Below, one piece after another: positions 16,735 through 24,353 of a stretch of DNA of 64,000 nucleotides. This DNA is from Sphingomonas caeni (GTDB lineage: Bacteria > Pseudomonadota > Alphaproteobacteria > Sphingomonadales > Sphingomonadaceae). Within the stretch, counting starts at the first letter, position 1; each line of letters starts with the position of its first letter. Below the pieces are notes generated by a model. That model ran no database searches. It had not been told where the DNA came from and saw only the letters and a list, made by a program, of their open reading frames with translations. Location: the NCBI RefSeq assembly GCF_026013415.1, contig NZ_JAPDOK010000001.1, forward strand, positions 685,342 through 749,341. The letters are read 5' to 3'. Position numbers and translations under genes: made by a program.

Positions 16735-17973
16735 TCAAACTCCCTGTGGTTTCGTGGGGCCGGTCAGGAGCAGCATCAGCACGCTGTGCGGCGCCAGCCG
16801 CGCTTGCAGGTTGACGCTGGTGTCTCCGGTCTTCGTGCTCCACAGATCGGACCAGCGGTAGACAGTCCGCTTGAAATCGACCGACCGGTTGCTCAGGCCA
16901 TCGGTCAGGACTTCCGCTTTCCAGTCATGGCGAACGTCGACAGGCTGGTTGGAGCGGTTCAGGAACATCAGTGCCCATTGGCCGCCGTCGAGCGGCTTGG
17001 CATAGATCTCCAGCGGACCGTCGGCCATGACGCGCAGCGCCTGCACACCCAGTCTGTCCTGGTTCACCGCGATCACGCCGGGGTTGGTCAGGATGCGGCG
17101 GGTCGACTCGGACATGGTACGCAAGTCGTTGCCCAGGATGAGGGGCGAGGCCATCATGGCCCAGATCGACAGATGGGCGCGGTCCTCATCCTCGCTCATG
17201 CCGTTGCCCACTTCGAGCATGTCCATATCGTTCCAGTGGCCGGGCCCTGCGAACTTGCGCAGACCTGCCTGCCTGTCGAGGATGCGCAGCACGCCCAGAC
17301 CAGTCGAGAGGCCCGGACTGAATTCGCAGTCGAAGCAATTATAGATATCGGGCGTGGTGCGCCACGAATGGGCAACCTGGCCCGCCCACTCCCAAGGCTT
17401 GCTGATGCCCCATTCGCACGCGCTGAACAGCATCGGACGGCCCGCCTTGGCGATCGCGTCGCGCATCGTGGTGTAGGCCCCTTCGGCGTTCAGGCCCTGG
17501 GTGTTGCACCAGTCGTACTTGAGGTAATCGATGCCCCAGCGCGCATAGGTCCGCGCATCCTGATACTCGTGGCCGCGGCTACCGGGACGGCCGCCGCAGG
17601 TGGTCGCGCCGCCGTCCGAGTAGATGCCCAGCTTGAGTCCCTTGCCATGCACATAGTCCGCCAGCGCCTTCATCCCGGATGGGAAGCGCTTGGGGTCGGG
17701 CTGGATGTTGCCGTCGGCGTCGCGCTCGCCCTGCCAGCAATCGTCAATGTTGACGTACTGATAGCCGGCGTCCTTCATGCCCGTCTTGACCATGGCATCG
17801 GCGGTCTCGCGGATCAGGCGCTCATCGATATCGCAGGCAAACTTGTTCCAGCTGTTCCAGCCCATTTGCGGGGTGCTGGCCAGGCCTTCAAACTTTTGAG
17901 CCCAGCTATTGCCGCAGGCGGCGACACCCAGAAAAATGCCCAACACGAGCTGCGCCATGCGTTTGGTGTACAT
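16735..17973 (-). CDS. GH27 alpha-galactosidase, probable lipoprotein
   Basis: Removes alpha-linked galactose, for example from galactomannan. 412 residues from the ATG at 17973, which has an AGGGA ribosome-binding site; ATGs at 17988 and 17991 are in frame upstream. A lipoprotein signal (MAQLVLGIFLGVAACGNSWA, lipobox VAAC) indicates membrane anchoring. GH27/melibiase motifs are complete: TPQMGWNSWNKFACDIDE, YVNIDDCWQGERDADG, KLGIYSDGGATTCGGRPGS, the nucleophile Asp in DYLKYDWCNTQG, and the acid/base Asp in SWRTTPDIYNCF. The C-terminal beta domain (ALMFLNRSNQPVDVRHDWK) is normal. Third minus-strand glycosidase, with a 223-bp gap to GH51 and a 122-bp gap to the GH5 gene upstream. Confidence 0.94.
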   Translation of the reverse strand: MYTKRMAQLVLGIFLGVAACGNSWAQKFEGLASTPQMGWNSWNKFACDIDERLIRETADAMVKTGMKDAGYQYVNIDDCWQGERDADGNIQPDPKRFPSGMKALADYVHGKGLKLGIYSDGGATTCGGRPGSRGHEYQDARTYARWGIDYLKYDWCNTQGLNAEGAYTTMRDAIAKAGRPMLFSACEWGISKPWEWAGQVAHSWRTTPDIYNCFDCEFSPGLSTGLGVLRILDRQAGLRKFAGPGHWNDMDMLEVGNGMSEDEDRAHLSIWAMMASPLILGNDLRTMSESTRRILTNPGVIAVNQDRLGVQALRVMADGPLEIYAKPLDGGQWALMFLNRSNQPVDVRHDWKAEVLTDGLSNRSVDFKRTVYRWSDLWSTKTGDTSVNLQARLAPHSVLMLLLTGPTKPQGV

Positions 17974-18047
17974 CTCGAATCCCTTCATCATGTGGATGCT
18001 GGCGCTCCACGATTTGGAAGATTCCGCTCACGTCGCGGATCTTGCCC

Positions 18048-18069
18048 GAAATCATCGGCTGACGATTTC
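18048..18069. promoter_or_regulatory. Imperfect 22-bp palindrome between GH5 and GH27 genes
   Basis: GAAATCATCGG facing CTGACGATTTC is symmetric at 9 of 11 positions, in the 122-bp gap upstream of the GH27 gene. It may be an operator or a weak terminator for the GH5 gene; the evidence is symmetry and position only. Confidence 0.3.
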
Positions 18070-18095
18070 CGGCCCGTACCACCGTGCCCGGACCC

Positions 18096-19313
18096 CTAGG
18101 GCGCGGCGAAGACCGCGGCGATCGTCGTCGGGTTGAAGTCGGCACCGGTGGTGCGGTTGAACAGCCCGCAGGTGTGATTGGGGAAGGAGCCGGTGTCCCA
18201 GTAATAGGGTGCGAAACCATGTCGGATCGCGGATCCGGTGACGTACTTGGTCCAATAGTCCCGGTACTTCAGCGACGGATCATACTCGGTCTTCGACATG
18301 GCGCAGTATTCGCCGATGATCACGGGAATGCCCTTGTCGGTATAGGCGGCCTTCGCCTTGTCGAATTGGGCGTCGACATGCGCCTCGTTGTCCCACGCTT
18401 CCGTTGCTGCGGGATCGGTCGCGATCGAACCCCACTGCCAGATGGCGCTCTTGTCGTTCAGCGTGAAGTTGTACGAATCGTAATAATGGAACTCCATCAT
18501 CAGCCTGCTGCTGGCCGTGTCGGTGGGGACGGGAGCTCCACACGCTCCAATCGTATTGTTGATGTCGGTATTATACCCTTGGAAGACGAGCGTCCGCGAC
18601 GCGTTATTGCCGCCGGTCGCGCGCACCGCGTCGATGAACGCCTGATTGAAGCCCGACTGGACGGTGCAATTTTCCGCCGACGGCACGCCATAATCGACGT
18701 GGATTTCGTTGGTTCCGGCGAACAGCAAATGGTTGTCGTAATCCTTGAAATGGTTCGCGATTTGCGTCCACAATTTCGTATATGCCGCGTTGCCGGCAAC
18801 CCGCTCCGCAGCCGTCGGGTTGTACCAGTCGCTCTTGTGCTGGTTGATGATGACGTACAGCCCGGCATTCCGGGCCATGTCGACCACTTCCTTGACCCTG
18901 GCGAGCCAGAACGGAGCGACGTTCCCGCTTCCGTCCATATATTGGGCCCACTCGACGGGAATACGCACGCTCTTGAAGCCGGCGGCGGCGACTGCGTTCA
19001 GCAATTGCTGATTTACCGCGGGATTGCCGAACGCGGTCTCTTGCGAGGTCGTATGGGGCTTGCCGAAATCATTTAGCGACTCAAGCGTATTGCCGATGTT
19101 CCAGCCCTTGCCGAGCTGGGCCGTGGTGACGGCCGCCAGGGTGGCAGAGGGGGTAGGGGTAGGAGTAGGAGTAGGAGTAGGAGTAGGAGTAGGAGTAGGC
19201 GTGGGTGCAGGCACCGAAATGGGCGCAGGCGTTGGAGTGGCCGCGCCGCCCGAGCAGCCCGCCACAAGGATCGCCATCGTTGAAGCAAGGATTTGCCGTC
19301 TCGCAACTCTCAC
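18096..19313 (-). CDS. GH5 endoglucanase/endomannanase-like lipoprotein with a Pro-Thr linker
   Basis: Retaining endo-beta-glycanase, probably active on a beta-1,4-glucan or mannan backbone; the subfamily is not resolved by eye. 405 residues. A lipoprotein signal (MRVARRQILASTMAILVAGC; Cys20) is followed by a linker of alternating Pro-Thr at about 26-56, encoded by a hexanucleotide repeat. The GH5 barrel starts at AQLGKGWNIGNTLESLN, with AAGFKSVRIPVEWAQYMDG, GLYVIINQHKSDWYN, the acid/base Glu in LLFAGTNEIHVDYG and the nucleophile Glu in IPVIIGEYCAMSKTE. It probably sits tethered on the cell surface, the linker holding the domain away. A LacI-type operator lies 75 bp upstream. No carbohydrate-binding module is seen. 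Confidence 0.93.
   Translation of the reverse strand: MRVARRQILASTMAILVAGCSGGAATPTPAPISVPAPTPTPTPTPTPTPTPTPTPSATLAAVTTAQLGKGWNIGNTLESLNDFGKPHTTSQETAFGNPAVNQQLLNAVAAAGFKSVRIPVEWAQYMDGSGNVAPFWLARVKEVVDMARNAGLYVIINQHKSDWYNPTAAERVAGNAAYTKLWTQIANHFKDYDNHLLFAGTNEIHVDYGVPSAENCTVQSGFNQAFIDAVRATGGNNASRTLVFQGYNTDINNTIGACGAPVPTDTASSRLMMEFHYYDSYNFTLNDKSAIWQWGSIATDPAATEAWDNEAHVDAQFDKAKAAYTDKGIPVIIGEYCAMSKTEYDPSLKYRDYWTKYVTGSAIRHGFAPYYWDTGSFPNHTCGLFNRTTGADFNPTTIAAVFAAP
19154..19201. repeat. Hexanucleotide tandem repeat (TAGGAG)n inside the GH5 gene
   Basis: Six perfect TAGGAG units at 19160-19195, with one degenerate unit on each side (TAGGGG at 19154-19159, TAGGCG at 19196-19201). On the coding strand it encodes the Pro-Thr linker. 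Because the unit is 6 bp, gain or loss of a unit keeps the frame and only alters linker length. Confidence 0.9.
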
Positions 19314-19387
19314 GCGTACTCTCCCGTTCCTCTATTTCTCGGCCCGAGCCCTGCCACCGCCCCGGATGACGGCGCCCTCATCATGCA

Positions 19388-19401
19388 TGACAACGTTGTC
19401 T
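19388..19401. promoter_or_regulatory. LacI-family-type operator upstream of the GH5 gene
   Basis: TGACAACGTTGTCT contains the perfect 12-bp palindrome GACAACGTTGTC and fits the LacI-family consensus TGnnAnCGnTnnCA at all but the last position. It lies 75-88 bp upstream of the GH5 start, in a region otherwise lower in GC. The regulator is not encoded in the window. Role inferred from consensus and position. Confidence 0.6.
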
Positions 19402-19860
19402 GTATGTCGAAAGAGGCGGAACGCGGCGAGTTTTGTATTTAAAAATGTAGATTATTTATGAAAATGAAGCTGCCGATGATCGCTTGTTTTACGGGCGGAT
19501 CACGATTGCCAAATAAGCATATTATTCGGCGGGCCGCAATGGAAATATGTCGGCAGATCGCTGAGCGTGATCACTAAACCGTTGAGAGTATAGGGAGTTT
19601 TTAGAGCAGGTTCGAGCTTGAATACCGGCGCGTCTAACGCACGGGCCGGATTACAAAGGCAGAATCCGGCTCGCAATATTTTCGTGGGGTTGCGCCGGCT
19701 TGGCCACCCTGACCAGTCGGCTCCTTCGTCAGAATCCATCGATCCGGCGCGGTCAGATCGAACTGCGTCCTTCAGTGGATGAGCCGATCGTCCCTTTCCG
19801 CCATCTCCCCCTCAAAAGGAGGCTGGCAACAAACGGCCCAACAGCGGAAGCCCACCCCCC

Positions 19861-20080
19861 CCCTTGCAATGTAGGATTCCCCTGCTTCCCTCGCCTCGCC
19901 GCACACTGCATCCGGCCGATCTTTGACATCGCGAATCGTCAGAACAGCAACAACCGTCACAGGCGCCCTCGCCCGGATTTCGCCCGTGCGAAACAGGCGC
20001 GGCAGTGTGAAGCCAGTGTCAACTTTCGAATGCCGGACCCGCTACAAACAGTGCTTTCGCCTAACCTTTTGTAACCTTCC
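19861..20080 (-). repeat. Intergenic element, copy A (inverted relative to copy B at 24042-24345)
   Basis: Read on the minus strand, three segments match copy B in the same order: GGAAGGTTA...GGTTAGGCG (20080-20058), AAAGTTGACACTGGCTTC plus ACACTG (20026-20003, 21 of 24 bases identical to B), and AGCAGGGGAATCCTACATT plus GCAAGGG (19886-19861, 25 of 27 aligned positions). The sequences between the blocks have diverged in length and content. I do not recognise the family by name. Confidence 0.65.
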
Positions 20081-20159
20081 GCATTGTGGGACGGCGCCGC
20101 GCGCGCGGGAGGAAGCGCGCCCGCGGCGCTCGCGCCGGTCAGCGCACACAACGAAAGAC

Positions 20160-20205
20160 TTGACTTACTCTGCCTCGCAGAGTTATCTGCTCTGCGAGGC
20201 AGAGT
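20160..20205 (+). promoter_or_regulatory. Operator-promoter of the hydrolase/membrane protein/wHTH operon
   Basis: A sigma70-type promoter with -35 TTGACT (20160-20165), a 17-bp spacer and -10 TTATCT (20183-20188). The spacer is an operator arm: ACTCTGCCTCGCAGAG (20167-20182) is repeated as a perfect 16-bp inverted copy at 20190-20205 with a 7-bp centre covering the -10 box. Each arm is itself a small palindrome (CTCTGC...GCAGAG). A bound repressor would occlude the -10 and the start site. The operon's third gene encodes a winged-helix regulator, so autoregulation is likely. Confidence 0.8.
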
Positions 20206-20219
20206 GAATGGAGGTCGAG

Positions 20220-21185
20220 ATGAAACGCGCGCTTCTTCTGGCACTCGGCGCGGGGCTGCTCGCCCTGCCCGGCCAGCTTGTCCCGGCCGCCGCGACCCAG
20301 GCGCAGACCGTTGCCACCCCCGCCGGCATCCCCGTGCGCGAACAGGGCCTCGTCGCCACCTGGTACCCGCCCGCGAGCGGCAAGCGTGGCCCGACCCTGC
20401 TCGTGCTCGGCGGGTCCGAAGGCGGGGAGGAAGGGGGCAAGCGGCTCGGCGAGGCGTTCGCCCGCCAGGGCTATGGCGTGCTCGCGCTCGCCTATTTCAA
20501 GGCCGATGGGCTGCCCCAGCAGCTCCAGGAAATCCCGCTCGAATATTTCGACACCGCGGTCGCCTGGCTGGTCAGGCAGCCGCTCGCCGATCCGAAGCGC
20601 ATCGCCATCTACGGCATCTCCAAGGGCGGAGAGACCGCCCTGCTGGTCGCCTCGCGCCGCCCCGAGATCAAGGCGGTGATCGCGGTCGTGCCGAGCTCGG
20701 TGGTGTGGCAGGGGATCAACTTTGCCGATTATACCAGCGTCAAATCCTCGTTCAGCCTGAACGGCCAGCCCGTGCCGTACATCCCCTACGATACCAGCGC
20801 CCCCTTCACCGGGGTTTACGATCTCTATCTGCGCAGCCTGAAATTCGCCGGCGAGCATCCCGACGCGGCGATCCCGGTCGAGCGGATCGGCGGGCCGGTG
20901 CTGCTGCTTTCCGGCCGGGCCGACACGCTGTGGCCATCGAGCGCGATGGCCGATCAGGTGATGGCGCGGCTCGACGCCAGGGGCTTCCGCTACCCGCATC
21001 GTCACATCGCCTATCCGGACGCAGGCCATGCCGGCGCGATCCCGCCTGACGATGGCCATGGACGGCCCGCAACCGCCTTCAACGCGCTGGGCGGCACCAC
21101 CGAAGGCAATGCGGCGGCGCGCGCCGACAGCTGGAAGCAGGCGCTGGCCTTCCTCGCCGCCTCGATCGGAGAACCGGTCAAATGA
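20220..21185 (+). CDS. Exported alpha/beta hydrolase (BAAT/dienelactone-hydrolase-like)
   Basis: Secreted hydrolase of about 321 residues with a Sec signal peptide (MKRALLLALGAGLLALPGQL, cleavage near AATQAQ). The alpha/beta-hydrolase triad is visible: nucleophile Ser in AIYGISKGGETALLV, acid in VLLLSGRADTLWPSS, and base His in AYPDAGHAGAIPP. The order and the GxSxGGE box match the C-terminal acyltransferase/thioesterase domain of the BAAT family; a PLEYFDTAVAWLVRQP-type segment before the nucleophile is also typical. The ATG at 20220 is preceded by GGAGG; the frame begins 12 bp earlier without advantage. First gene of a three-gene operon with 4-bp overlaps, under an operator-promoter. The substrate (an ester, lactone or lactam) is unknown. 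Confidence 0.82.
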   Translation: MKRALLLALGAGLLALPGQLVPAAATQAQTVATPAGIPVREQGLVATWYPPASGKRGPTLLVLGGSEGGEEGGKRLGEAFARQGYGVLALAYFKADGLPQQLQEIPLEYFDTAVAWLVRQPLADPKRIAIYGISKGGETALLVASRRPEIKAVIAVVPSSVVWQGINFADYTSVKSSFSLNGQPVPYIPYDTSAPFTGVYDLYLRSLKFAGEHPDAAIPVERIGGPVLLLSGRADTLWPSSAMADQVMARLDARGFRYPHRHIAYPDAGHAGAIPPDDGHGRPATAFNALGGTTEGNAAARADSWKQALAFLAASIGEPVK

Positions 21186-21712
21186 TCGGCGAGGAGGATG
21201 CCGCCAGCGCGCTCGACGCAGTCGACCGCACCCGCAGCCGCGCCGTCGAGTTCCGCGCCTATGCCCATGCCGGCGACATCGTCATCGGCTGGGGGCTGGT
21301 GTGGCTGATCGCCAATCTCGCCAGCTATGCGAGCCCCGGGGGCACGCTCGCCTGGCCGGTCGGCATCCTGCTCGCGACGCTCTGGTCGATCTGGCGCGGG
21401 CGCAGGCACGGCAAGGGCGATTGGCGCGGTGCCGCGACCGGGGTGACGATCGTCGCGCTGGTAGTGCTCGTGCTCCAGATCGCGGGGGTCGATGGCGCGG
21501 CAAGGAGCAATGCGCTGATCTCGATCTTCGTCGCCGCTATGTATGTCTTCCAGGGCATCTGGTGGGGCCGCCGTTTCGCCTGGATCGGGCTGGTGATCGC
21601 CGCCTGCGTGATCGGCGGCTGGTTCTTCGACCGCGCCCATCTCGAGCTGTGGCTCGGCGTCGGCGGCGGCGGGGCGCTGATCGTCTCGGGCCTGTGGCTG
21701 AAGCGCGCATGA
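21182..21712 (+). CDS. Predicted four-helix inner-membrane protein
   Basis: 176-residue protein of unknown function. A charged N-terminus (EEDAASALDAVDRTRSRAVE) precedes hydrophobic helices at about residues 33-50, 60-72, 88-106, 115-130, 137-152 and 157-172, the pairs forming roughly four to six membrane passes. Its position between a hydrolase and a winged-helix regulator, with ATGA overlaps on both sides, is a recurrent arrangement in which a regulator of the padR-like/HTH_34 type controls a small membrane protein. Translational coupling is likely. No catalytic motif is seen. Confidence 0.7.
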   Translation: MIGEEDAASALDAVDRTRSRAVEFRAYAHAGDIVIGWGLVWLIANLASYASPGGTLAWPVGILLATLWSIWRGRRHGKGDWRGAATGVTIVALVVLVLQIAGVDGAARSNALISIFVAAMYVFQGIWWGRRFAWIGLVIAACVIGGWFFDRAHLELWLGVGGGGALIVSGLWLKRA

Positions 21713-22032
21713 GCCCAGGCATCAACGAAGCGCCCGACGAGATCGTCCACCAGTCGACCCGGCTGCGCATCCTGGCGGCGCTCGATGCCGAACCCGATGA
21801 CGCTCCGCTCGATTTCGTGCGGCTCAAATCGGTGGTCGAGGCGACCGACGGCAATCTGGGTGCGCATCTGACCACGCTCGAGAAGGCCGGCTATGTCGCG
21901 GTCGACAAGCAGCCGGTGGGCAAGCGCACGCGGACGCTCGTGTCGATCACGAGCGCGGGCCGCAAGGCGTTCCTCGGCCACCTCGCCTTCCTCAAGGCGA
22001 TCGTCGACCAGGCGAAGATCGGGGAGCGCTGA
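21709..22032 (+). CDS. Winged-helix transcriptional regulator (HTH_34 / MarR-like)
   Basis: 107-residue DNA-binding protein. TRLRILAALDAEPDDAPLDF, then VRLKSVVEATDGNLGAHLTT, LEKAGYVAVDKQPVGKRTRT and LVSITSAGRKAFLGHLAFLK make a complete winged helix with a short dimerisation helix at the C-terminus, as in the stand-alone winged-helix family near MarR/ArsR. It overlaps the preceding membrane-protein gene by 4 bp. The palindromic promoter at 20160-20205 is its probable target, giving negative autoregulation of the three-gene operon. The inducer is unknown. Confidence 0.85.
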   Translation: MSPGINEAPDEIVHQSTRLRILAALDAEPDDAPLDFVRLKSVVEATDGNLGAHLTTLEKAGYVAVDKQPVGKRTRTLVSITSAGRKAFLGHLAFLKAIVDQAKIGER

Positions 22033-22096
22033 CGCCGCTTGTGCCCATAGTGCGAATCGCTAGTCTCGCCCCATCACATCCAAAGGGGGCCTGACC

Positions 22097-23896
22097 GTGG
22101 ATCGCCGTTCCTTCCTGTACACCGCTTCCGCCGCAAGCGTCTTCGCGCTGCTTCCCTATGCCGCCCGCGCCGCCGCGCCCGGCGCCAGGGATGCCGAACT
22201 GAACCGCGTCTTCGATGCCGCCTTCCACGCCTCGCTGCGCCAGTCGCCCGAGAGCGCGACCTCGCTCGGGCTCGACAAGGGCGCCGACGCCGACCTCAAG
22301 CACCAGCTCTCGCCGCGCACCGCCGCCGCGCGCCGGATCAACCTCGGGGCGCTGCTCGACACGATCGCCGCGATCGAGGCGATCGGACCCAAGGGCCTCT
22401 CGCCCCAGTCGCAGCTCGACCGCGAGGTCGTCCTCTATTCGCTCCGCGCCCGCGCGGTCGGGCCCGAGAAGTTCAACCTCGATTCGGCCGTCCGCCCCTT
22501 CACCATCTTCCAGCAGGGCGGCGCCTATTTCTCGACGCCCGACTTCCTCAACTCGGCCCACACCATCGCCAATGCCGACGATGCCGAGGCCTATCTCGAC
22601 CGGCTCGACGCCTTTGCCACGGTCCTCGACCAGGAGACCCACGAGCAGGCGGTCGAGGCGCACCGCGGCGTGGTCGCCCCCGATTTCTCGCTCGACCTCA
22701 CGCTCGGCCAGATGGCGGCGCTGCGCAGCCCCGCGCCGGAGGCCAACACCCTCACCACCTCGCTCGTCCGCCGCACCGGTCAGATCCCCGGCGACTGGGG
22801 CAAGCGCGCCGCGTCGATCGTCTCGACCCGGGTCTATCCCGCGCTCGACCGCCAGATCGCGCTGATCCGCAAGCTCCGCGCCAGGGCGCGCACCAGCGCC
22901 GGCGTGTGGGACATCCCCCAGGGCGAGGCGATCTACGCCGCGGCGCTCGAAGCCTCGACCACCACCAAATTCACCCCCGCCGAAGTCCACCAGATGGGCC
23001 TCGACCAGGTCGCCCAGATCAGCGCCGAGCTCGACGCGATCCTGAGGGCCCAGGGCTTCACCGCCGGCACCGTCGCCGAACGGCTGACCGCGCTCAACAC
23101 CCGCCCCGAGCAGCTCTATGCCGACACCGCGGCGGGCCGCGCCGAACTGATCGCCTCGCTCAACGAGGGCGTGAAGCTGATCAGCGCCAGGCTGCCCCAG
23201 GCCTTCCTCAACCCCAGCCAGGCCCCGCTCGAGATCCGCGCGGTGCCGGTCGAGATCCAGGACGGCGCCTCGAACGGCTATTACCGCCGCGCCGCGCTCG
23301 ACGGGTCGCGCCCCGCCATCTACTTCATCAACCTCAAGAGCGTGGGCGACTGGCCCAAATATACCCTCCCCTCGCTGACCTTCCACGAGGGCCTGCCCGG
23401 CCACCACCTCCAGATCTCGACCGCGCAGGAGGCCGAGGGGCCGCTGATCCGCAAGACCAGTTTCTTCGGCGCCTATTCGGAGGGCTGGGCGCTTTATGCC
23501 GAGCAGCTCGCCGACGAACTGGGCGCCTATGCCTCGCCGCTCGAACGCGCCGGATATCTCCAGTCCTTCCTGTTCCGCGCGGCGCGGCTGGTGATCGATA
23601 CCGGCATCCACACCAAGCGCTGGAGCCGCGAGCAGGCGACCGATTACATGGTCGCGACCGTCGGCTTCGCCCGCCCCCGCTCGCAGCGCGAGGTCGAGCG
23701 CTACTGCACCCAGCCGGGCCAGGCGTGCAGCTACAAGGTCGGCCATGCGAGCTGGGTGCGGGCGCGCAAGCGGGCGCAGGAGATTGCGGGGGCGAAGTTC
23801 GACCTCAAGCAATTCCACGAGGTCATCCGCGCGGGCGCGGTGCCGCTGACGATTTTGGAGCGGCTGGTGGAGGAGCGGGCGAAAGGCGCTGCCTGA
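22097..23896 (+). CDS. DUF885 family exported protein (putative metallo-carboxypeptidase)
   Basis: 599-residue protein from a GTG start with AAAGGGGG upstream. The N-terminus MDRRSFLYTASAASVFALLP is a twin-arginine-type signal (RRSFL), so it is probably exported folded to the periplasm. The DUF885 hallmark is TFHEGLPGHHLQISTA, an HExxx-GHH metal site, with FGAYSEGWALYAEQLADELG further on supplying the third ligand, and the C-terminal GQACSYKVGHASWVRAR that these proteins share. Members studied elsewhere behave as zinc carboxypeptidases, but the substrate here is unknown. The gene lies 64 bp after the regulator and may have its own promoter. Full length for the family (about 590-610). Confidence 0.88.
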   Translation: MDRRSFLYTASAASVFALLPYAARAAAPGARDAELNRVFDAAFHASLRQSPESATSLGLDKGADADLKHQLSPRTAAARRINLGALLDTIAAIEAIGPKGLSPQSQLDREVVLYSLRARAVGPEKFNLDSAVRPFTIFQQGGAYFSTPDFLNSAHTIANADDAEAYLDRLDAFATVLDQETHEQAVEAHRGVVAPDFSLDLTLGQMAALRSPAPEANTLTTSLVRRTGQIPGDWGKRAASIVSTRVYPALDRQIALIRKLRARARTSAGVWDIPQGEAIYAAALEASTTTKFTPAEVHQMGLDQVAQISAELDAILRAQGFTAGTVAERLTALNTRPEQLYADTAAGRAELIASLNEGVKLISARLPQAFLNPSQAPLEIRAVPVEIQDGASNGYYRRAALDGSRPAIYFINLKSVGDWPKYTLPSLTFHEGLPGHHLQISTAQEAEGPLIRKTSFFGAYSEGWALYAEQLADELGAYASPLERAGYLQSFLFRAARLVIDTGIHTKRWSREQATDYMVATVGFARPRSQREVERYCTQPGQACSYKVGHASWVRARKRAQEIAGAKFDLKQFHEVIRAGAVPLTILERLVEERAKGAA

Positions 23897-23937
23897 GGGT
23901 GGCAAGCCACGCGATGGTCGCGCCAAACCGGCTGACC

Positions 23938-24019
23938 CGTCATCCCGGCGAAAGCCGGGACCCAGGGTTGGAGAGCGCATCGCCCGCGACTCTGGGTCCC
24001 GGCTTTCGCCGGGATGACG
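23938..24019. repeat. Palindromic intergenic repeat (GTCATCCCGG family), copy 1
   Basis: Perfect 28-bp inverted repeat: arms at 23938-23965 and 23992-24019 with a 26-nt spacer. The arm begins CGTCATCCCGGCGAAAGCCG. A second copy with the same arm is at 53132-53270. The arms themselves contain CCCGGC...GCCGGG, so each arm can also fold alone. Located 41 bp after the DUF885 gene, it could act as a terminator or mRNA-stabilising element. Confidence 0.9.
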
Positions 24020-24041
24020 GAAGGGGGGCGTCCCGCCTTGT

Positions 24042-24345
24042 GGAAGGTTAGGCGAAGGTTAGGCCAAGGCGCGGTTTTTCGCGGCTTGCTTCGCGCGCTT
24101 GCGCGGGGGCGGGTGGCGCCAAAGTTGACACTAACTTGACACTGATCGGCGGTTGCCGTGGCCTTCGGAAAGGTCCCGCAAATCGCGGTCATTGGTGACC
24201 TTTGCCCGAGGGGAAATGCGCGGGTTGTTGGATTCCCGGGGCGCCGCGCGGGGGCGCGGAGGGGATGGGGGATCGACGGGTCAAAGAGCGGGCCGGAGGT
24301 GTCCGGCGCGCTTAGCTGAGCAGGGGAAATCCTACATTTCAAGGG
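24042..24345 (+). repeat. Intergenic element, copy B (inverted partner of copy A at 19861-20080)
   Basis: Contains a direct repeat GAAGGTTAGGC twice (24043-24065), the doubled motif AAAGTTGACACTAACTTGAC plus ACTG (24121-24144), and AGCAGGGGAAATCCTACATT plus TCAAGGG (24319-24345). All three blocks recur in copy A in the same order on the other strand. The TTGACACT motifs resemble -35 boxes. Together with the palindromic repeat, this fills the 457 bp between the DUF885 gene and the ATPase-nuclease gene; no coding sequence is seen here. Confidence 0.65.
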
Positions 24346-24353
24346 GGAGTCCT

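Larger units (their letters stand above)
19314..20159. other. Long intergenic region without a convincing gene
   Basis: About 850 bp between the GH5 gene and the next operon promoter. It holds the LacI-type operator (19388), an AT-rich stretch (about 19430-19560) probably carrying the GH5 promoter, a hairpin GCCGGATT/AATCCGGC (19645-19652 and 19663-19670) followed by TCGCAATATTTT, and an inverted copy of the intergenic element also found at 24.04-24.35 kb. The short open frames here lack ribosome-binding sites, signal peptides or recognisable sequence. Confidence 0.6.

Noticed and set aside
19154..19201. The hexanucleotide array as a CRISPR-like or phase-variation array
   Set aside because: Units are 6 bp with no spacers, in frame within a Pro-Thr linker; slippage cannot switch the gene off, so it is only a length-variable linker.
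19500..19739. A 79-codon minus-strand frame in the intergenic region
   Set aside because: No ribosome-binding site, atypical composition, no recognisable sequence; it lies in a region that looks regulatory or degenerate.
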